From Euplotes cf. woodruffi 2 WChen-2021 (taxonomy: Eukaryota > Ciliophora > Spirotrichea > Euplotida > Euplotidae): a stretch of DNA of 24,435 nucleotides. The translations under genes were made by a program, and so were the position numbers. The stretch is taken from contig JAGYYN010001658.1 in NCBI GenBank assembly GCA_021441665.1, forward strand, positions 1-24,435, in the 5' to 3' direction. The notes under the pieces were generated by a model, which made no database searches, was not told the DNA's origin, and saw only the letters and a program-made list of their open reading frames with translations. Below are positions 1 through 9,847 of the stretch, in pieces. Within the stretch, counting starts at the first letter, position 1, and each line of letters starts with the position of its first letter.

Positions 1-732
1 CTTGGGGACGAGGACTGTTTGGACAACTTGGCCATGGAACTGATGAAAGCTATACGATTCCTAAACTTGTAAGCTCGTTAGTTAAAATCCCAATCTGACA
101 AGTCAGTTGAGGATGGCAACATACGATGGCACTCGCAAGTAGTAAAAACTCAGTATTCTCGTGGGGGGTATGGCAAGTACGGACAACTTGGTCATGGAGA
201 TACTAAGAATTATTTAATGCCGAAAGAACTAAAAGCTCTTTCGAATATTGGAGTAAGTATGATTGAATGAGGTCATTCTCATTCTGGAGCTATCTCTGAT
301 GGAGAAATATACATGTGGGGGTTAAATCTTGATAGTAGGCTATTCTTAGATCACTGTGATAATGTCTTAGTTCCATCATTAACTCTGATGTCTGAACTAA
401 AAAGAGAAGATCCTGATTCTTTTTATGCAATAAAAATTGCATTAGGAAATTCACATTCAGCTGCAATTACAATGTCAGGTGAAGTATTTACATCTGGATC
501 AAATGCTGATGGACAACTTGGAATTCATTCTGGTGATGTATCATCAAATATGAACAGTGATGAAAATGAAGAAACACTATATTCACCATTGAACCAAGTA
601 TTACCATATGGAGATGATAATCATCCTCGAGCAAAAGAAGTTATCTGCGGGGATTCATTCACACTAATATTCGACGATTCGAACCAAATGCAAATATACG
701 GTAAATGATCAGAACAACAAATCACGCAATAA
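1..732 (+). CDS. RCC1-repeat protein, 3' part (5' end outside window)
   Basis: At least four RCC1-type beta-propeller blades are visible: WGRGLFGQLGHGTDES, then VSCGWQHTMAL..VFSWG, YGKYGQLGHGD..IECGHSHSGAI..IYMWG, and ALGNSHSAAI..VFTSGSNADGQLG. RCC1 blades serve as exchange factors or protein-binding scaffolds; this fragment does not say which. Cys codons TGA at the conserved repeat cysteine positions fix the genetic code. Reading through the TGA at 706-708 gives a short tail ending at TAA 730-732. The reading frame changes at a run of six G at 163-168, where five would keep WG-YGKYGQLG in frame. No stop codon lies there, so this is not the usual shift signal; a homopolymer sequencing error is likely. 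The start is left of the window. Confidence 0.85.
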
Positions 733-876
733 AAATAAATTTCTGTAAAAATCAAAAAATTAACTCAACCTTCAACACATCACATCTCTTGCAAATATTG
801 AACGCAACCATTCACTACAGTCCCTCCTCTGTCAGTCAGTCCATATCGACCCTAAAAATCTAACCATCAAACCCTC

Positions 877-1353
877 CTATACCTTCGATCATGATTCTCA
901 GACAGCAAGCTCTCCCCTGGTGCCCTGAACAATCTGCATTCACTGAGTGCATTCAAAGCCCACTTGTCCATCCCCGTGGTCTTCCCCCTCCGTGACAACC
1001 TCTGCCATTTCGCTTTCTAAAGCTAATTCCTTTAGTTACCTATATCTGCTGTCTCCTAATTGCCTCGGCCAGCTCTGTACATCCGGCTGACTGCTGCTGA
1101 AATCCAGGCTGCAATTGGTGTATCATAGGCCTGCTTGTGCGCCTTGAGGTACTCGTATGCTTGCTGGATGGCTGGGAAGCAGGTGGAGGAAGACTGCTTG
1201 TCGGGGTGGTGCTGCAAGGCCAGTTTGCGGTATTGTTTTCTAGATGTTAGGAGAACGGGTACTTTATTTCGTCGAGGCTGGAGAAGGCTGCGAGGTTCTA
1301 GATGTTAGACAGATGCGTACGAGAGTGCTGTATGGGTCCGATGAGTCCTGCAT
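877..1353 (-). CDS. DPH4: DPH4/DNAJC24-type J-domain protein with C-terminal zinc finger
   Basis: Family role: a J protein that binds iron or zinc and supports the first step of diphthamide synthesis on elongation factor 2. The model is 123 aa from ATG 1351-1353, with four introns of 23, 23, 36 and 23 nt. Residues 1-60 are a J domain: DPYSTLNL, then EIKKQYRKLALQHHPDK with the HPD triad, then AIQQAYEYLK and QAYD. Next comes an acidic linker with DIESEM, the spot of the family's D-L-x-x-M motif. The C-terminus is a short zinc finger, FECTQCMQ..ELAVCESCS, like the CSL finger, but the first pair is CxxC rather than CxC. Two introns share the 3' sequence CTAACATCTAG. The gene lies 56 nt downstream of the next gene's stop on the same strand. 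The J domain is certain; the DPH4 assignment rests on the finger and the small size. Confidence 0.75.
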
Positions 1354-1409
1354 TTTTGGTATTCGATTTTAATGTTATATTTTGGGCTTGCGAAGGGGAT
1401 TGAGGTGTG

Positions 1410-3294
1410 TTAATTTGCGTAGTTGAAGGTTGATTTGGATATTTTTGTCGTTTTGAATATTTTCAACCCTTTAGAGATGTCTTGCTCGAGCTCGGAATAA
1501 CTAAATTTTAGGTGGGTGGGGTTACCTCACTTTACACTCGTTGTCGTATTTTCTTTTTCTTCCAGGCTTCTTTTTTGTTTTGGTCTGGTTTGTTTTTGAT
1601 CATTTTTCATTTCCAGTTTTTGAGTTATTTTGATGAACTACAATTATTTTCTTCTTTTGATATAAACCTTCCCCCTATTCTCGGACGCATTTCAGCAACC
1701 TTTTGTCGGGTAGGATACATCGCACCTCGATTATAGTTCCTTCGCTTTTTTGCGTCGAGATATTTTAAAATTTTTGCTAAAAATAAAATCAATTGTTATC
1801 CTACCTGCTCTTTCAGGATTTACAGTTCTGATTTTTGGACTATAAGTAAAGAATTACAAAAAATCAAAACTGACGAGTTTCTAACCTGTCCTCAATAAGC
1901 TGATTACTTTCTGATATCACAGTTATTATCCGAAGTATAGCCTTTAAAATGACCAAGTTCGAGTTCAAGTTTTTGGTACTGCTTTTTAGTCCTTTTCTTT
2001 TGATCAAAATTAGTTGCACTGGCAAACGGTTTGACATCAAACTCACTCTCAGTTCAATCGTTGTCTTTATTAGTAGGAGTCGCGCAGATATCATTTAAAT
2101 TAACTTCTGCTTCTATCTCAGTCTTTATAATCTTCTGGAGATAACTTTTCTAAATAAAATCATCAGCTAAGCAAGTACTTGTTTATTTTAAGTTAAAAAC
2201 TCTTCTGGGGATGTCCATCGGAGAATTCGGAATGCTGTTATTTGTTCCTCGAAGACTCTTCAAAATTTCCATGTTCATTTAGTTGTGACTGTTCCTGAGC
2301 TTTACAGCCATACTCCGACCTGTACGTTTTTAGATTTAAATTGATAATTCGATCTTGAATCGGAATAAAATCTCAAAAAATGCACAAATACTAAATCTGG
2401 TGTTTATGATGATTTACCACTTGTCCTCTGGAATTCAAATCTCCTTATGGGGATTTTGAAATCCAGCGATTGAATTGGCCATAATAAGACTTGCTTGCTT
2501 TTGGTCTAATTCACTTGGAAGAGGGGAGTCTAAATTTAAATTAGCTAAATAGAGCTTGCTTTTGTTCTTCCTCCTCATTGAGTTCTCAACACTCGAACTG
2601 TTCCTGCGATCCCGCTCTCGTTTAGGAGGCTTAATGATCATGCTCTGAGATCAGTGCGATTCAGTGTCGTTACCGCTCTTTTAGCAAATGAGAACCAGCG
2701 TAGAAAGATGCTCTTTTGTTCGTAAAATAATTTGTGCTATTTTGCTTTAAATTTATATTGCCAGTCTTGATCATAAGAGAAGACTCGTTGCTTTCGAGGT
2801 ACTCAAGCCTTCATTTTTCGCTTTGGTCAGTGTGAGTGTCGTTTATAATGTCCCGATTCCTTTGCTGGTTTATGTTAAACACAACAGAGCCTTCTTTACT
2901 CGACGGAAGAGGGATTTCATACTTTATGTGGTCTTCGAGAACAGCAGCTGAAGAGTCGAGAATAGCTTTATTTAAGAATTAACGACGACTCGTCATTGCC
3001 CTCAAACATCGAGTTCTTTCAAGAATTTCGGTTCTCCATGCTTGATATCGACGGATTCCTAACGAGGTTCGACATATTGTTTACAATACCGACTTGGTAA
3101 TTAATGTCGTCGTGGTTTGCTTGAGATTGGCTTTTGGAATCGTTGTATTGGCTGAAAGAAATAAATCTGTACCTGTCCTTTGAAGACTCGTTCCATATTC
3201 CTTGATAGTTCCTCTCCGTATGCGTCAGGTTGGAGCTTGGCTCAAGCATCTCATCCCTCTGGATGTCCTCTTTCGATATCATTGATGTGAACAT
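1410..3294 (-). CDS. Unrecognised basic protein read through three +1 frameshifts
   Basis: I do not recognise this protein. The model starts at ATG 3292-3294, has seven introns (31, 98, 29, 68, 28, 25 and 25 nt) and three +1 shifts at AAA-TAA (2968-2973, 2238-2243, 2183-2188). It gives 525 aa ending at TAA 1410-1412. The N-terminal half is polar and rich in Ser and Asn. A stretch near the C-terminus, ERAAKILKYLDAKKRRNYNR, is basic and loosely recalls plant-type CCT motifs. It is followed by KKKPGRKRKYD, an AT-hook-like sequence, so DNA binding is possible but unproven. Without the shifts the gene would break into four unrelated fragments. The 98-nt and 68-nt introns were chosen because they keep the frame, and are the weakest part of the model. 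Confidence 0.7.
2183..2188 (-). other. +1 frameshift site AAA-TAA
   Basis: Follows ..RRVFNLK. The +1 frame gives KQ, then a phase-0 29-nt intron, then KSYLQKIIKTEIEAEV in frame. The splice phase agrees only if the shift occurs. Confidence 0.75.
2238..2243 (-). other. +1 frameshift site AAA-TAA
   Basis: Frame 0 reads ..NFEESSRNK then TAA. The +1 frame continues NSIPNSPMDIPRRVFNLK up to the next site 50 nt later. Confidence 0.75.
2968..2973 (-). other. +1 frameshift site AAA-TAA
   Basis: Frame 0 reads ..SSLILK then TAA. Skipping the T continues as K-AILDSSAAVLEDHIKYEIP and stays open for about 80 codons. Confidence 0.8.
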
Positions 3295-3744
3295 TTCAAT
3301 ACAGTGAATGTGAACTTTTTAAAAGCCAAGATTGTAATTTTATTGCAGTTTTTTTTAATCCTTTAGCAATATTTTTTATTAATTTGATCCTATTTTGGTA
3401 GTTAAAGATATTAACAAAAAATATATGATAATACTATTTAATTTTTTATATCAAACAAATAAAATTAAATATTGTAAATTGATCAATTTCAGACAACAGT
3501 ATTTATATAATCTTTATTAGTAAAAAATAAATTTGTGACTGAAAATTATGAATGTAATGGTTTTGTTTAAAAATAGATTTATATTTTTACATTTAAAATA
3601 GGAAATTCTTATTAAAAATTAGTTGTTTTCTTCTATTTTATTTTGATTTTTGCTGTCTTTGATTAGAATAGAGAAAACTCGGAATAAAAACTGTTTGTTT
3701 GAAAAGAAAATAAATTGAAATTTGACAGCTGGATAATTAAAGAT
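3295..3744. other. AT-rich divergent intergenic region
   Basis: A 450-nt stretch between the start codons of two divergently transcribed genes. It is strongly AT-rich with many short A and T runs and no credible ORF. It should hold both promoters; I cannot single out an element with confidence. Confidence 0.6.
3713..3722 (+). promoter_or_regulatory. Possible chromosome-breakage motif (E-Cbs-like)
   Basis: Matches the pattern HATTGAAAHH described for Euplotes chromosome breakage, 23 nt before the carrier start codon. The pattern is expected by chance several times in DNA this AT-rich, so only the position near a gene start speaks for it. Confidence 0.25.
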
Positions 3745-4600
3745 ATGTCGCACAACCACGAAAGGGACGAATGGCACCGAGAGTTCATTTTTTCAATGTT
3801 CTCTGGAATGCTGTATGGAGCAACAAGTGTTATCGTTGGACATCCATTCGACACGATCAAGACCAAAATGCAGGCGCAGTCTGAATACTTAACCAAAGCT
3901 GGTTCTTGGAATACCCTAGTCACAGTCCTTCAAAAAGAAGGCATGCGTGGGCTGTATAAAGGAGCAGTCCCTCCGTTCTTCGGGTCGATGATGTACAGAG
4001 CACTTCAGTTTTCAATTTTTGAAGCGTGATATACAAAGCTAAAAGACTCCCCGCTTTTAACAAAAACGATTCCTTTCAGCCACGGAGTGGAATACAGAGT
4101 CGTATTCAGCTGAATTGTAGCAGGGACAGTCAGAGCGATTATTGAGACTCCGTTTGAGTATACTAAAATCAAGCGGCAAACCGGACAGCAGTGGTACTAT
4201 AATAAGCTTTACACTGGATTTGGAATCAACTGGGTTAGATGATGATGCCTCATCAACTCGTATATTTTTTATGCTCGACATATTGAGACGCAAAGCAGGA
4301 GTGTTTAATACTAAAATCACGCAATTTATATCAGCAGGGACATGAGCAACGCTTTCCTTTTTGATTGTCTGGCCTCTTGAGACTTTAAAAAGCCTCATAC
4401 AAGCAGAAACCGAACATACAGGAAAGTCTTGGTTAGATAAGTCAAGGTATATGATTGCAAAGTACGGCTACGCAGGGCTTTATCGAGGACTGATCCCAGG
4501 ATGTATGTCGATCTTCCTGAGGAACGGGGCATCAATGGTGGCTATGCAGTACGCCCATCAAAAATTTACAGACCATGGGTACCGCCAGGCTTCAAAGTAG
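3745..4600 (+). CDS. Mitochondrial carrier (SLC25) family protein
   Basis: An inner-membrane solute carrier of about 284 aa, the usual family length, with no introns. All three signature repeats are present: GHPFDTIKTKMQAQ (repeat 1), ETPFEYTKIKRQTG (repeat 2) and WPLETLKSLIQAE (repeat 3). TGA codons fall where small residues are expected (SAGT-C-ATLSF), again supporting Cys. The ATG at 3745 is chosen; frame 0 is also open upstream, from 3715, but only with a TTG start. After repeat 2 the frame moves by one at a run of six T (4265-4270); one T fewer would restore SYIFMLDILRRKAGVF. There is no stop at this point, so an assembly error or real indel is likelier than programmed shifting. The substrate cannot be told from the sequence. 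TGA TGA TGC at 4240-4248 encodes three cysteines in a row. Confidence 0.85.
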
Positions 4601-4674
4601 CTACTATTAAACTGTCGCGTATTAACACACATTAATATCAATATTATCTGCGAGATAGTTCAAAATAAAATAGA

Positions 4675-4684
4675 AATTGAAATA
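4675..4684 (+). promoter_or_regulatory. Possible chromosome-breakage motif (E-Cbs-like)
   Basis: A second HATTGAAAHH match, about 40 nt before the pseudophosphatase start codon, in the 123-nt gap after the carrier gene. The chance expectation is the same caveat as for the other matches. Confidence 0.25.
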
Positions 4685-4723
4685 AAGATTTTTTTCATAA
4701 GTATTTTAAAACAAATTAAGAAA

Positions 4724-5362
4724 ATGATAAATGACCCACTTGTGATGTTTGGCTCGATCAAGGTCTTCGACGGGCTGTTTATTGCAGATGAAATCGCTGC
4801 AGGAGACCTCGAGTTTTTATCATCGAACAAAGTCAAGAAAATTATAAACTGATCCAGCATGCAGATCCCGAACCACTGGTCATCCATCGGCATAGAATAC
4901 ATAAGCTTCGATTGGAGAGAGGAGTATGAAATTTTTGTAAATGAGGATATATGAAATCAAATCTTCGACTTCATCGAGACAGGACTTGCCAAATCAAGCT
5001 CTGTTCTTGTCCATGGAATCTATAATCAATGTACATCTTATCTAGTTATCACGATTTACTTAATGATGAAGTTCAAGTGGGGATTTGAGCAAACTTTTGA
5101 GTACATGCTAACAAAACAGCCTAACTTTTACCTGGTTCCTCACTTCGTAGCGATCGTGCGTATTTTAGAGCAGTTTCTTGCCCTCAAATACCACAACGAG
5201 CAAATTTCAAATGAAGGCAACAGGACTTTTGGGAATCATAAAGAAGTCGTCAAGCTAGTGAAGGTTGAAGACAGCAAGAAAGACGAAGTTGTTATCTGGA
5301 ACACATTCATCAACACTCGTATTGCCCCGACTTCTGAAACACCAGTCGAGAATAGAAAGTAG
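4724..5362 (+). CDS. Dual-specificity phosphatase-like pseudophosphatase
   Basis: An intronless ORF of 212 aa with two TGA Cys codons. The order of segments is that of a small dual-specificity phosphatase: IKVFDGLFIADEIAAGDLEF, then VKKIINCSS, then IEYISFDWREEYEI with the general-acid-loop Asp, then SSSVLVHGIYNQCTSYLVI, and finally the helix FEQTFEYMLTKQPNFYLVPHF. In active enzymes the P-loop is HCx5R. Here it is HGIYNQCT (codons 5012-5035): the nucleophilic Cys is Gly and the Arg is Thr. Catalysis by the known mechanism is therefore not expected, and a phosphoprotein-binding role like that of STYX is an inference. The stop is AAG-TAG, a context used elsewhere in this window for +1 shifting. 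The +1 frame stays open to 5528, so the true C-terminus may be longer. Confidence 0.8.
5357..5362 (+). other. Candidate +1 frameshift site AAG-TAG
   Basis: Either the end of the pseudophosphatase or a shift into a basic tail, RRKVKGSGSVTCRIEGDPLF and onward, ending at TAA 5526-5528. No homology settles it. Confidence 0.35.
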
Positions 5363-6074
5363 GAGGAAGGTTAAAGGCTCCGGATCGGTAACTTGAAGAA
5401 TTGAAGGCGACCCTCTGTTTCAAGAAAGTAAGAATGAAAAGCATTTAAATCTTAAAATCTACTGTTTTAAAACAATAAGAAACATAAAATATTTAAAATG
5501 GCATTTAAAGTTACTGATCTGAGAATAATTTAATAAGTGTTAGAAGGAATATAATTAATACTACTTGAATTACTGGCGAGCTTGACTTAAAAATTCTTTT
5601 TAATTTATAATATAAATGAAGTTGACTTTTTTACGAAAAATTGATATTGAGTTTAGCTTTTACAACAAACCAATCATTTGAAGATATATGACATATTAAA
5701 GTATATTGTTTAATTAATTTTCAGTTTTTCTCAAATTGTTTTTATTGACTTATGATTAAGATATCATTAGTAAATTAATTTTTAAATATATTTGAAAGGC
5801 AATAAATATGTATTAATTTCTCTATTTCAATCTCGACCCAAGCATAAAAATTAAAAACTCTCCTCTTAGTTTTGCAAATTAAGCAGATATAAAAATATTT
5901 TTGCTTCTAATTCACTTGAGGATATTATTTAAACCCTCTGTTCCATCTATTTTAGTTTAAAACACGTAATGGCATCTAAGTCAATTCTAAAATAAAAATA
6001 TCGATTTTGTATTCTGACATGAATCTTTCATCAAAACATCAACGACTTTTATAGACGCAGTTGAAGGGGACAGA
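5363..6074. other. Intergenic region, mostly AT-rich
   Basis: The first ~80 nt have coding-like base composition and may be the tail of the upstream gene, reached by a +1 shift. From about 5440 onward it is AT-rich, with no ORF or repeat I can support. It should contain the promoter of the gene starting at 6075. Confidence 0.5.
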
Positions 6075-8070
6075 ATGTCAATAGTGACTTCGACCCCCAA
6101 CAACGACTTGATAGAAAGCCAAAAACAGCAGAAAAGAGTATCTATCGGTGTTCGTTGGCCTGATCAAGGAGAGAGTTCAGCTCCTATCTACGAAACTATC
6201 TCCGGAATCGAAGTCGATAGGAACCAGAGACCTGGAGATATCAAGAAGATTATCGCTCACAAACGATTTCCTTCGAACAAAATCAAACCGATCATTAAGA
6301 AGAGCCTAAATATCACCAGTGAGTGTTGTATTATAACTCTATTTTAGGTAGCAAGAATGGAGGCAGGCTGTTTGATACTATCCACTTTGATAATTCTCGA
6401 GGGTTTGAAATCGGTAACAAAAGATCGATCAACAGCGAACGACTTTTTAGTGAAGACGGCCACACTCCTAATAACCAAAACTGGCATCAAAACAATCAAA
6501 CGAATAATTCACTCAATCGCATGAATATGGTCGATGAGGTTGATGAAGTTGAACTCGATGTTGATTGTGACCCTCAAATTGGTGATAAAAAGGAAAATGA
6601 ACCTAATGTCACCCCAATCAGCATGGATGCTAAGCAAGACACATCAAAAATCGAACAGCATTTTGAGAACTTTATCAGGACATCAAATTACTCGAATTTT
6701 AGAAATGACGATATTATGAAAGGTAACTATCGTTAAGTTTTACTTATTACACAGGTGCAATAGCGATTGGTGATATGATACAGCCTTCACAACAAGCCCA
6801 AGCAGGATCGATGACTCAAAATACAACTTCATCGATTCCAAATCACAAATATGTGATAAATCAGATGTATAACAACATAAACCCTTGAACGATGATCGGA
6901 GGAATGCCGCCTCCTGAGATTAACTCGTTCTTCCCAAACAGAAGGATATCAAACCAAATGACAAACTATCTTGTCGCTCCAAATTACTCTGGTCAGTTGC
7001 AGGAAGGAAATCTATGTCTAAAGGACTTCATTACAACATCAAGCAACCTTTTAGTGCCGAAGAAGAGCAGAATGAGAAACAGTAAAGAGTGGGTCATTCG
7101 GACAAAGACTTTCAAAGGGAAACCACAGTCATCAGAAAAGAAACCGTATCCAGAATTTGTCACTGTAAAATTATTTTTAATCCAATCAGCCGTCTAAGCG
7201 TGGTATAGCAATACGGAAAGAAGAGGTATATCAAGCCTCAGTCAGCAAAAAGACCAAATGTAAATATGACTTCTCTCAAAGCTTATCAGGAGAGACTTCA
7301 CGGAAACAATTCGAAGATTCTGACAAGCAGAAACTTCAGAAACGAATTTGATATGCAGAATAGCAATCCAATTAAGGATGTCAATAACAAGTAAGTTTGG
7401 TAACTGTTTCATTTTCTCAAAATGCATAGGATAACACTGCAGCAAACTCTGAAAGAAAGCAATTCTTTCTTAGTGTCTCCAATTAACGGACAAACGCTAA
7501 AAGAGCGTGTTATTCTGATCGAACACGGAATCAACAAGCGAACTCAATCCTCGGGGACAAGCCGTAGGTTGCTTTTGTAAGTTTTTAGGCATCAAAAATC
7601 AATCGAATCATAATACGATAAACACCAAGAAGAAGTATGAGACACTGACTTCAATTCAACCGAGGAGTAGAACATCTGCAGTGGACAACCAAAGTACTCG
7701 TTCATTCTATTTTGATTGCTAATTTTTATTTTGATGATACTAGATTTCTGTCGATTTATTAGTCTAACTTACCATGCAGTCGAGACAGTTGGCAGGCTTA
7801 GCAATGGCTTCAAGATCAACAAAAAGAACAAAGCTCCAAATAAAAAGTTGTTTAAATAAAGCAAAAATTAGGAACAGCACAGAAGACGTAATTTCAACTA
7901 AGCCCGTCGACACTCAAGAGCAGATGTTCATCGGTAAAACTCCAAAGGAATCAGATGACAAATTGAAAGACCTCAAGATGATGATTAAGACCCACCATAA
8001 AGTCTTTTCGGGGGCTGATAAATTATTTAATTTATCAGTCTTAAAGAAAACATTTAAGGATAAAGAGTAA
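6075..8070 (+). CDS. Unrecognised Asn/Lys-rich protein with one +1 frameshift
   Basis: I do not recognise this protein. The model has six introns (29, 32, 44, 39, 25 and 86 nt) and one AAA-TAA shift at 7854-7859, giving 579 aa that end at TAA 8068-8070. It is soluble, with no signal peptide or membrane segment. The N-terminal part carries KRVSIGVRWPDQGESSAPIY; the middle is Asn-, Gln- and Asp-rich with an acidic patch (VDEVDEVELDVDCD); the C-terminal part is basic with PQSAKRPNVNMTSLKAYQER and NNKITLQQTLKES. The 86-nt intron ends TCTAACTTACCATGCAG, with the CTAAC element seen in other introns here. It brings KINKKNKAPNKKLFK into frame just ahead of the shift. The overall composition suggests a largely disordered protein. 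No function is proposed. Confidence 0.7.
7854..7859 (+). other. +1 frameshift site AAA-TAA
   Basis: Frame 0 ends ..NKKLFK then TAA. The +1 frame continues KAKIRNSTEDVISTKPVDTQ for about 70 codons to the gene end. Confidence 0.75.
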
Positions 8071-8391
8071 TGCAGTTCTAAAACTCGAAATTATTCGGAG
8101 ACTCTCTTATTCAATTATTCTTTTCCTCATATTCATATTTCCTTCTTTTGTGAGTATTATAAAGCAGCTAAAAATATTCGCATATCGCGTTGTTTCTAAC
8201 CACTGTGTCGACATGACTCTTGGATCGTTGATTAATGAATTTCAATAAAGTTATATTATATTCTCCATTCGAAAATGAATCAAAATTACGAAATAAAAAT
8301 GAGCAAGATACAACCTCGTAAGACTGTCAGTATTTATCCGCAGTCTTTGTGAACCTTGGACGCAGGTTTTACTCAACTTTAAAGCAAGATG
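8071..8391. other. Convergent intergenic region
   Basis: 321 nt between the 3' ends of two converging genes. It should hold both 3' untranslated ends. Apart from the small frame at 8275-8382 I see nothing that can be supported. Confidence 0.5.
8275..8382 (+). CDS. Possible small protein of 35 aa
   Basis: An ATG-initiated frame with one TGA read as Cys, MNQNYEIKMSKIQPRKTVSI then YPQSLCTLDAGFTQL, ending at TAA 8380-8382. It lies between two convergent genes and has more coding-like composition than the flanks. It could be a real small gene, a leftover exon or chance. No homology is recognised. Confidence 0.2.
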
Positions 8392-9757
8392 TTAGTGTCT
8401 TTTCGAGTACAATGTCTTATACAGCAAGCCGTTTTGTAAGTCTTCGTCATTGAGCTTTAACCGACTTGACTTCCTCTTCTCTGTGGTGTTGGCCTCTCTG
8501 CCTTCGATCTCAGACTGTCTTTTTGAATTGATGCTGTATTTCTCTGGGGTGTGGTAGTTACAACTAGCTCTGTTCGAGTTTGTCACTCCTCTTATGTAGC
8601 TTCTCCTCGGGACTCCTGCCTTGTTTATATCGACTCGAAGATCGTGACTTTTCTTTTGTTGGTTGATTTCGAGTGGTACTCTCTACATTCACAAATAAAC
8701 GGTTAATTTCAATCAATTGCGATAACGTAGTTTTCAAAAAAAATATGCGAATATTGAGATCTTAGCTACCTGGAGTTGTTATTTGCATTGGCAAGGTAGT
8801 GCTTGATATTCTCAACACCTTCTCGAAGTCTTTCCACACCGAAGATTTTGTATATCTCGTTGACTATATCTTCCCTGTTTTGAGTCTTCTCTTTTGACCT
8901 GATGTTCATTTGAATAACCTTTAGAGTCAGAGATTTATGATTACGTTTTGGGTTCTATTTTTCTGGCAAAACACTGGGGAACTTGAAGTGCTGGTACTTC
9001 CACGGTTTGTCTGTGCTCTGCGTATCCGTTTTGACTCCAATTTGGAAGTTTGAAACATTTTCATCTAATTTTGAGTCCATGTAAGGCCGGGCTAAAAGTA
9101 AAAATACGGTTTATTAAATAAACGAATAGTTACTGTTACTGATGTAAGAGTCGTCATTTCCGTAGAACAATGAAGAATTTTGCTGTCCTTTAATCGGCCC
9201 CATCGAGTGCTTGTTTGAGCTGAACTTAGTCTTACTGTTACTGATTCGTCTGATATCATCTCGAGTAAATTCAACGAGTTCGAGTCCTTTGACTCTTCTG
9301 AATTCTTTTCGTTCGTCTCTTGCTTTATTTTCTTAGATTATAGATAAATTGGCAGATTCCCCTATAAATAAAAATGGCTATCTTACATTTGTTTTTGCTG
9401 TTGAGGTTCATAGCTGTCTTTAATGACTCTCTGTAGTTGTTTCGGGTCTTTAATTTTCTTAATCTTCTTTGTGTTAAACTGTCTGAGGAACTCAGAATTT
9501 TTATTCAAAAAGGCTGCATCTATTTTTGTGAAGCCCTGAAGGGTAAACTTGCTATCATCAGTTATATCATCATTGCCTTTCAGGTTTTTCAACTTCTCGA
9601 TATTCTTGTTGATTTCATCAAGGTTTGAGTACTTAATTCGGACTGGAGTTGAGTCACCCATATTGACGAATTCCTTCGGCAAGCCGTCGAGAGATAAGTG
9701 AGCCGGCCTCGGCTTATCCTTAGTCCAGTCTTCCCTACCAAAATCAAATATGCTCAT
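8392..9757 (-). CDS. Unrecognised charged protein with two +1 frameshifts
   Basis: Not recognised. The start is ATG 9755-9757 (MSIFDFGREDWTKDKPRP); the frame extends upstream but without another ATG. The model uses four introns (25, 48, 26 and 89 nt) and two shifts, AAA-TAA at 9325-9330 and AAA-TAG at 8955-8960, giving 391 aa ending at TAA 8392-8394. The phase-0 26-nt intron after the AAA-TAG shift leads into VIQMNIRSKEKTQNREDIVN and IFGVERLREGVENIKHYLAN, a helical segment. The C-terminal 100 residues are basic and Ser-rich. There is no membrane segment or signal peptide. It lies 90 nt downstream of the pseudokinase stop, on the same strand. Confidence 0.7.
8955..8960 (-). other. +1 frameshift site AAA-TAG
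   Basis: Frame 0 ends ..FKFPSVLPEK then TAG. The +1 frame gives RTQN, a 26-nt intron, and then a long helical stretch in phase. This is the only AAA-TAG site found in the window. Confidence 0.7.
9325..9330 (-). other. +1 frameshift site AAA-TAA
   Basis: Frame 0 ends ..GICQFIYNLRK then TAA. The +1 frame continues KARDERKEFRRVKGLELVEF in a long open stretch. Confidence 0.8.
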
Positions 9758-9847
9758 CAAATAATATTTATTTGATTTCTGCGAATTCAATCGGCTTTAT
9801 GGGCTTGAGTCAGACGTATCGGATTATAGTAAATCTAATAAAAATGC

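Noticed and set aside
1512-1736. Plus-strand frame of 74 codons with hydrophobic residues
   Set aside because: Antisense to the minus-strand exons of the gene at 1410-3294; the Phe-rich look comes from Lys codons on the other strand.
2183-2188. AAATAA repeats read as polyadenylation signals or as signs of pseudogenes
   Set aside because: Conserved domains and intron phases resume exactly one base on, in gene after gene, which fits programmed shifting.
4234-4287. A 54-nt intron in the mitochondrial carrier that would also restore the frame
   Set aside because: It would delete most of the fourth transmembrane helix; a one-base homopolymer change keeps the normal family length.
7774-7856. Open frame starting MQSRQLAGLAMASRS as a separate gene
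   Set aside because: The spliced +1-shift model gives a better continuous protein; the segment before the shift site is a shadow frame.
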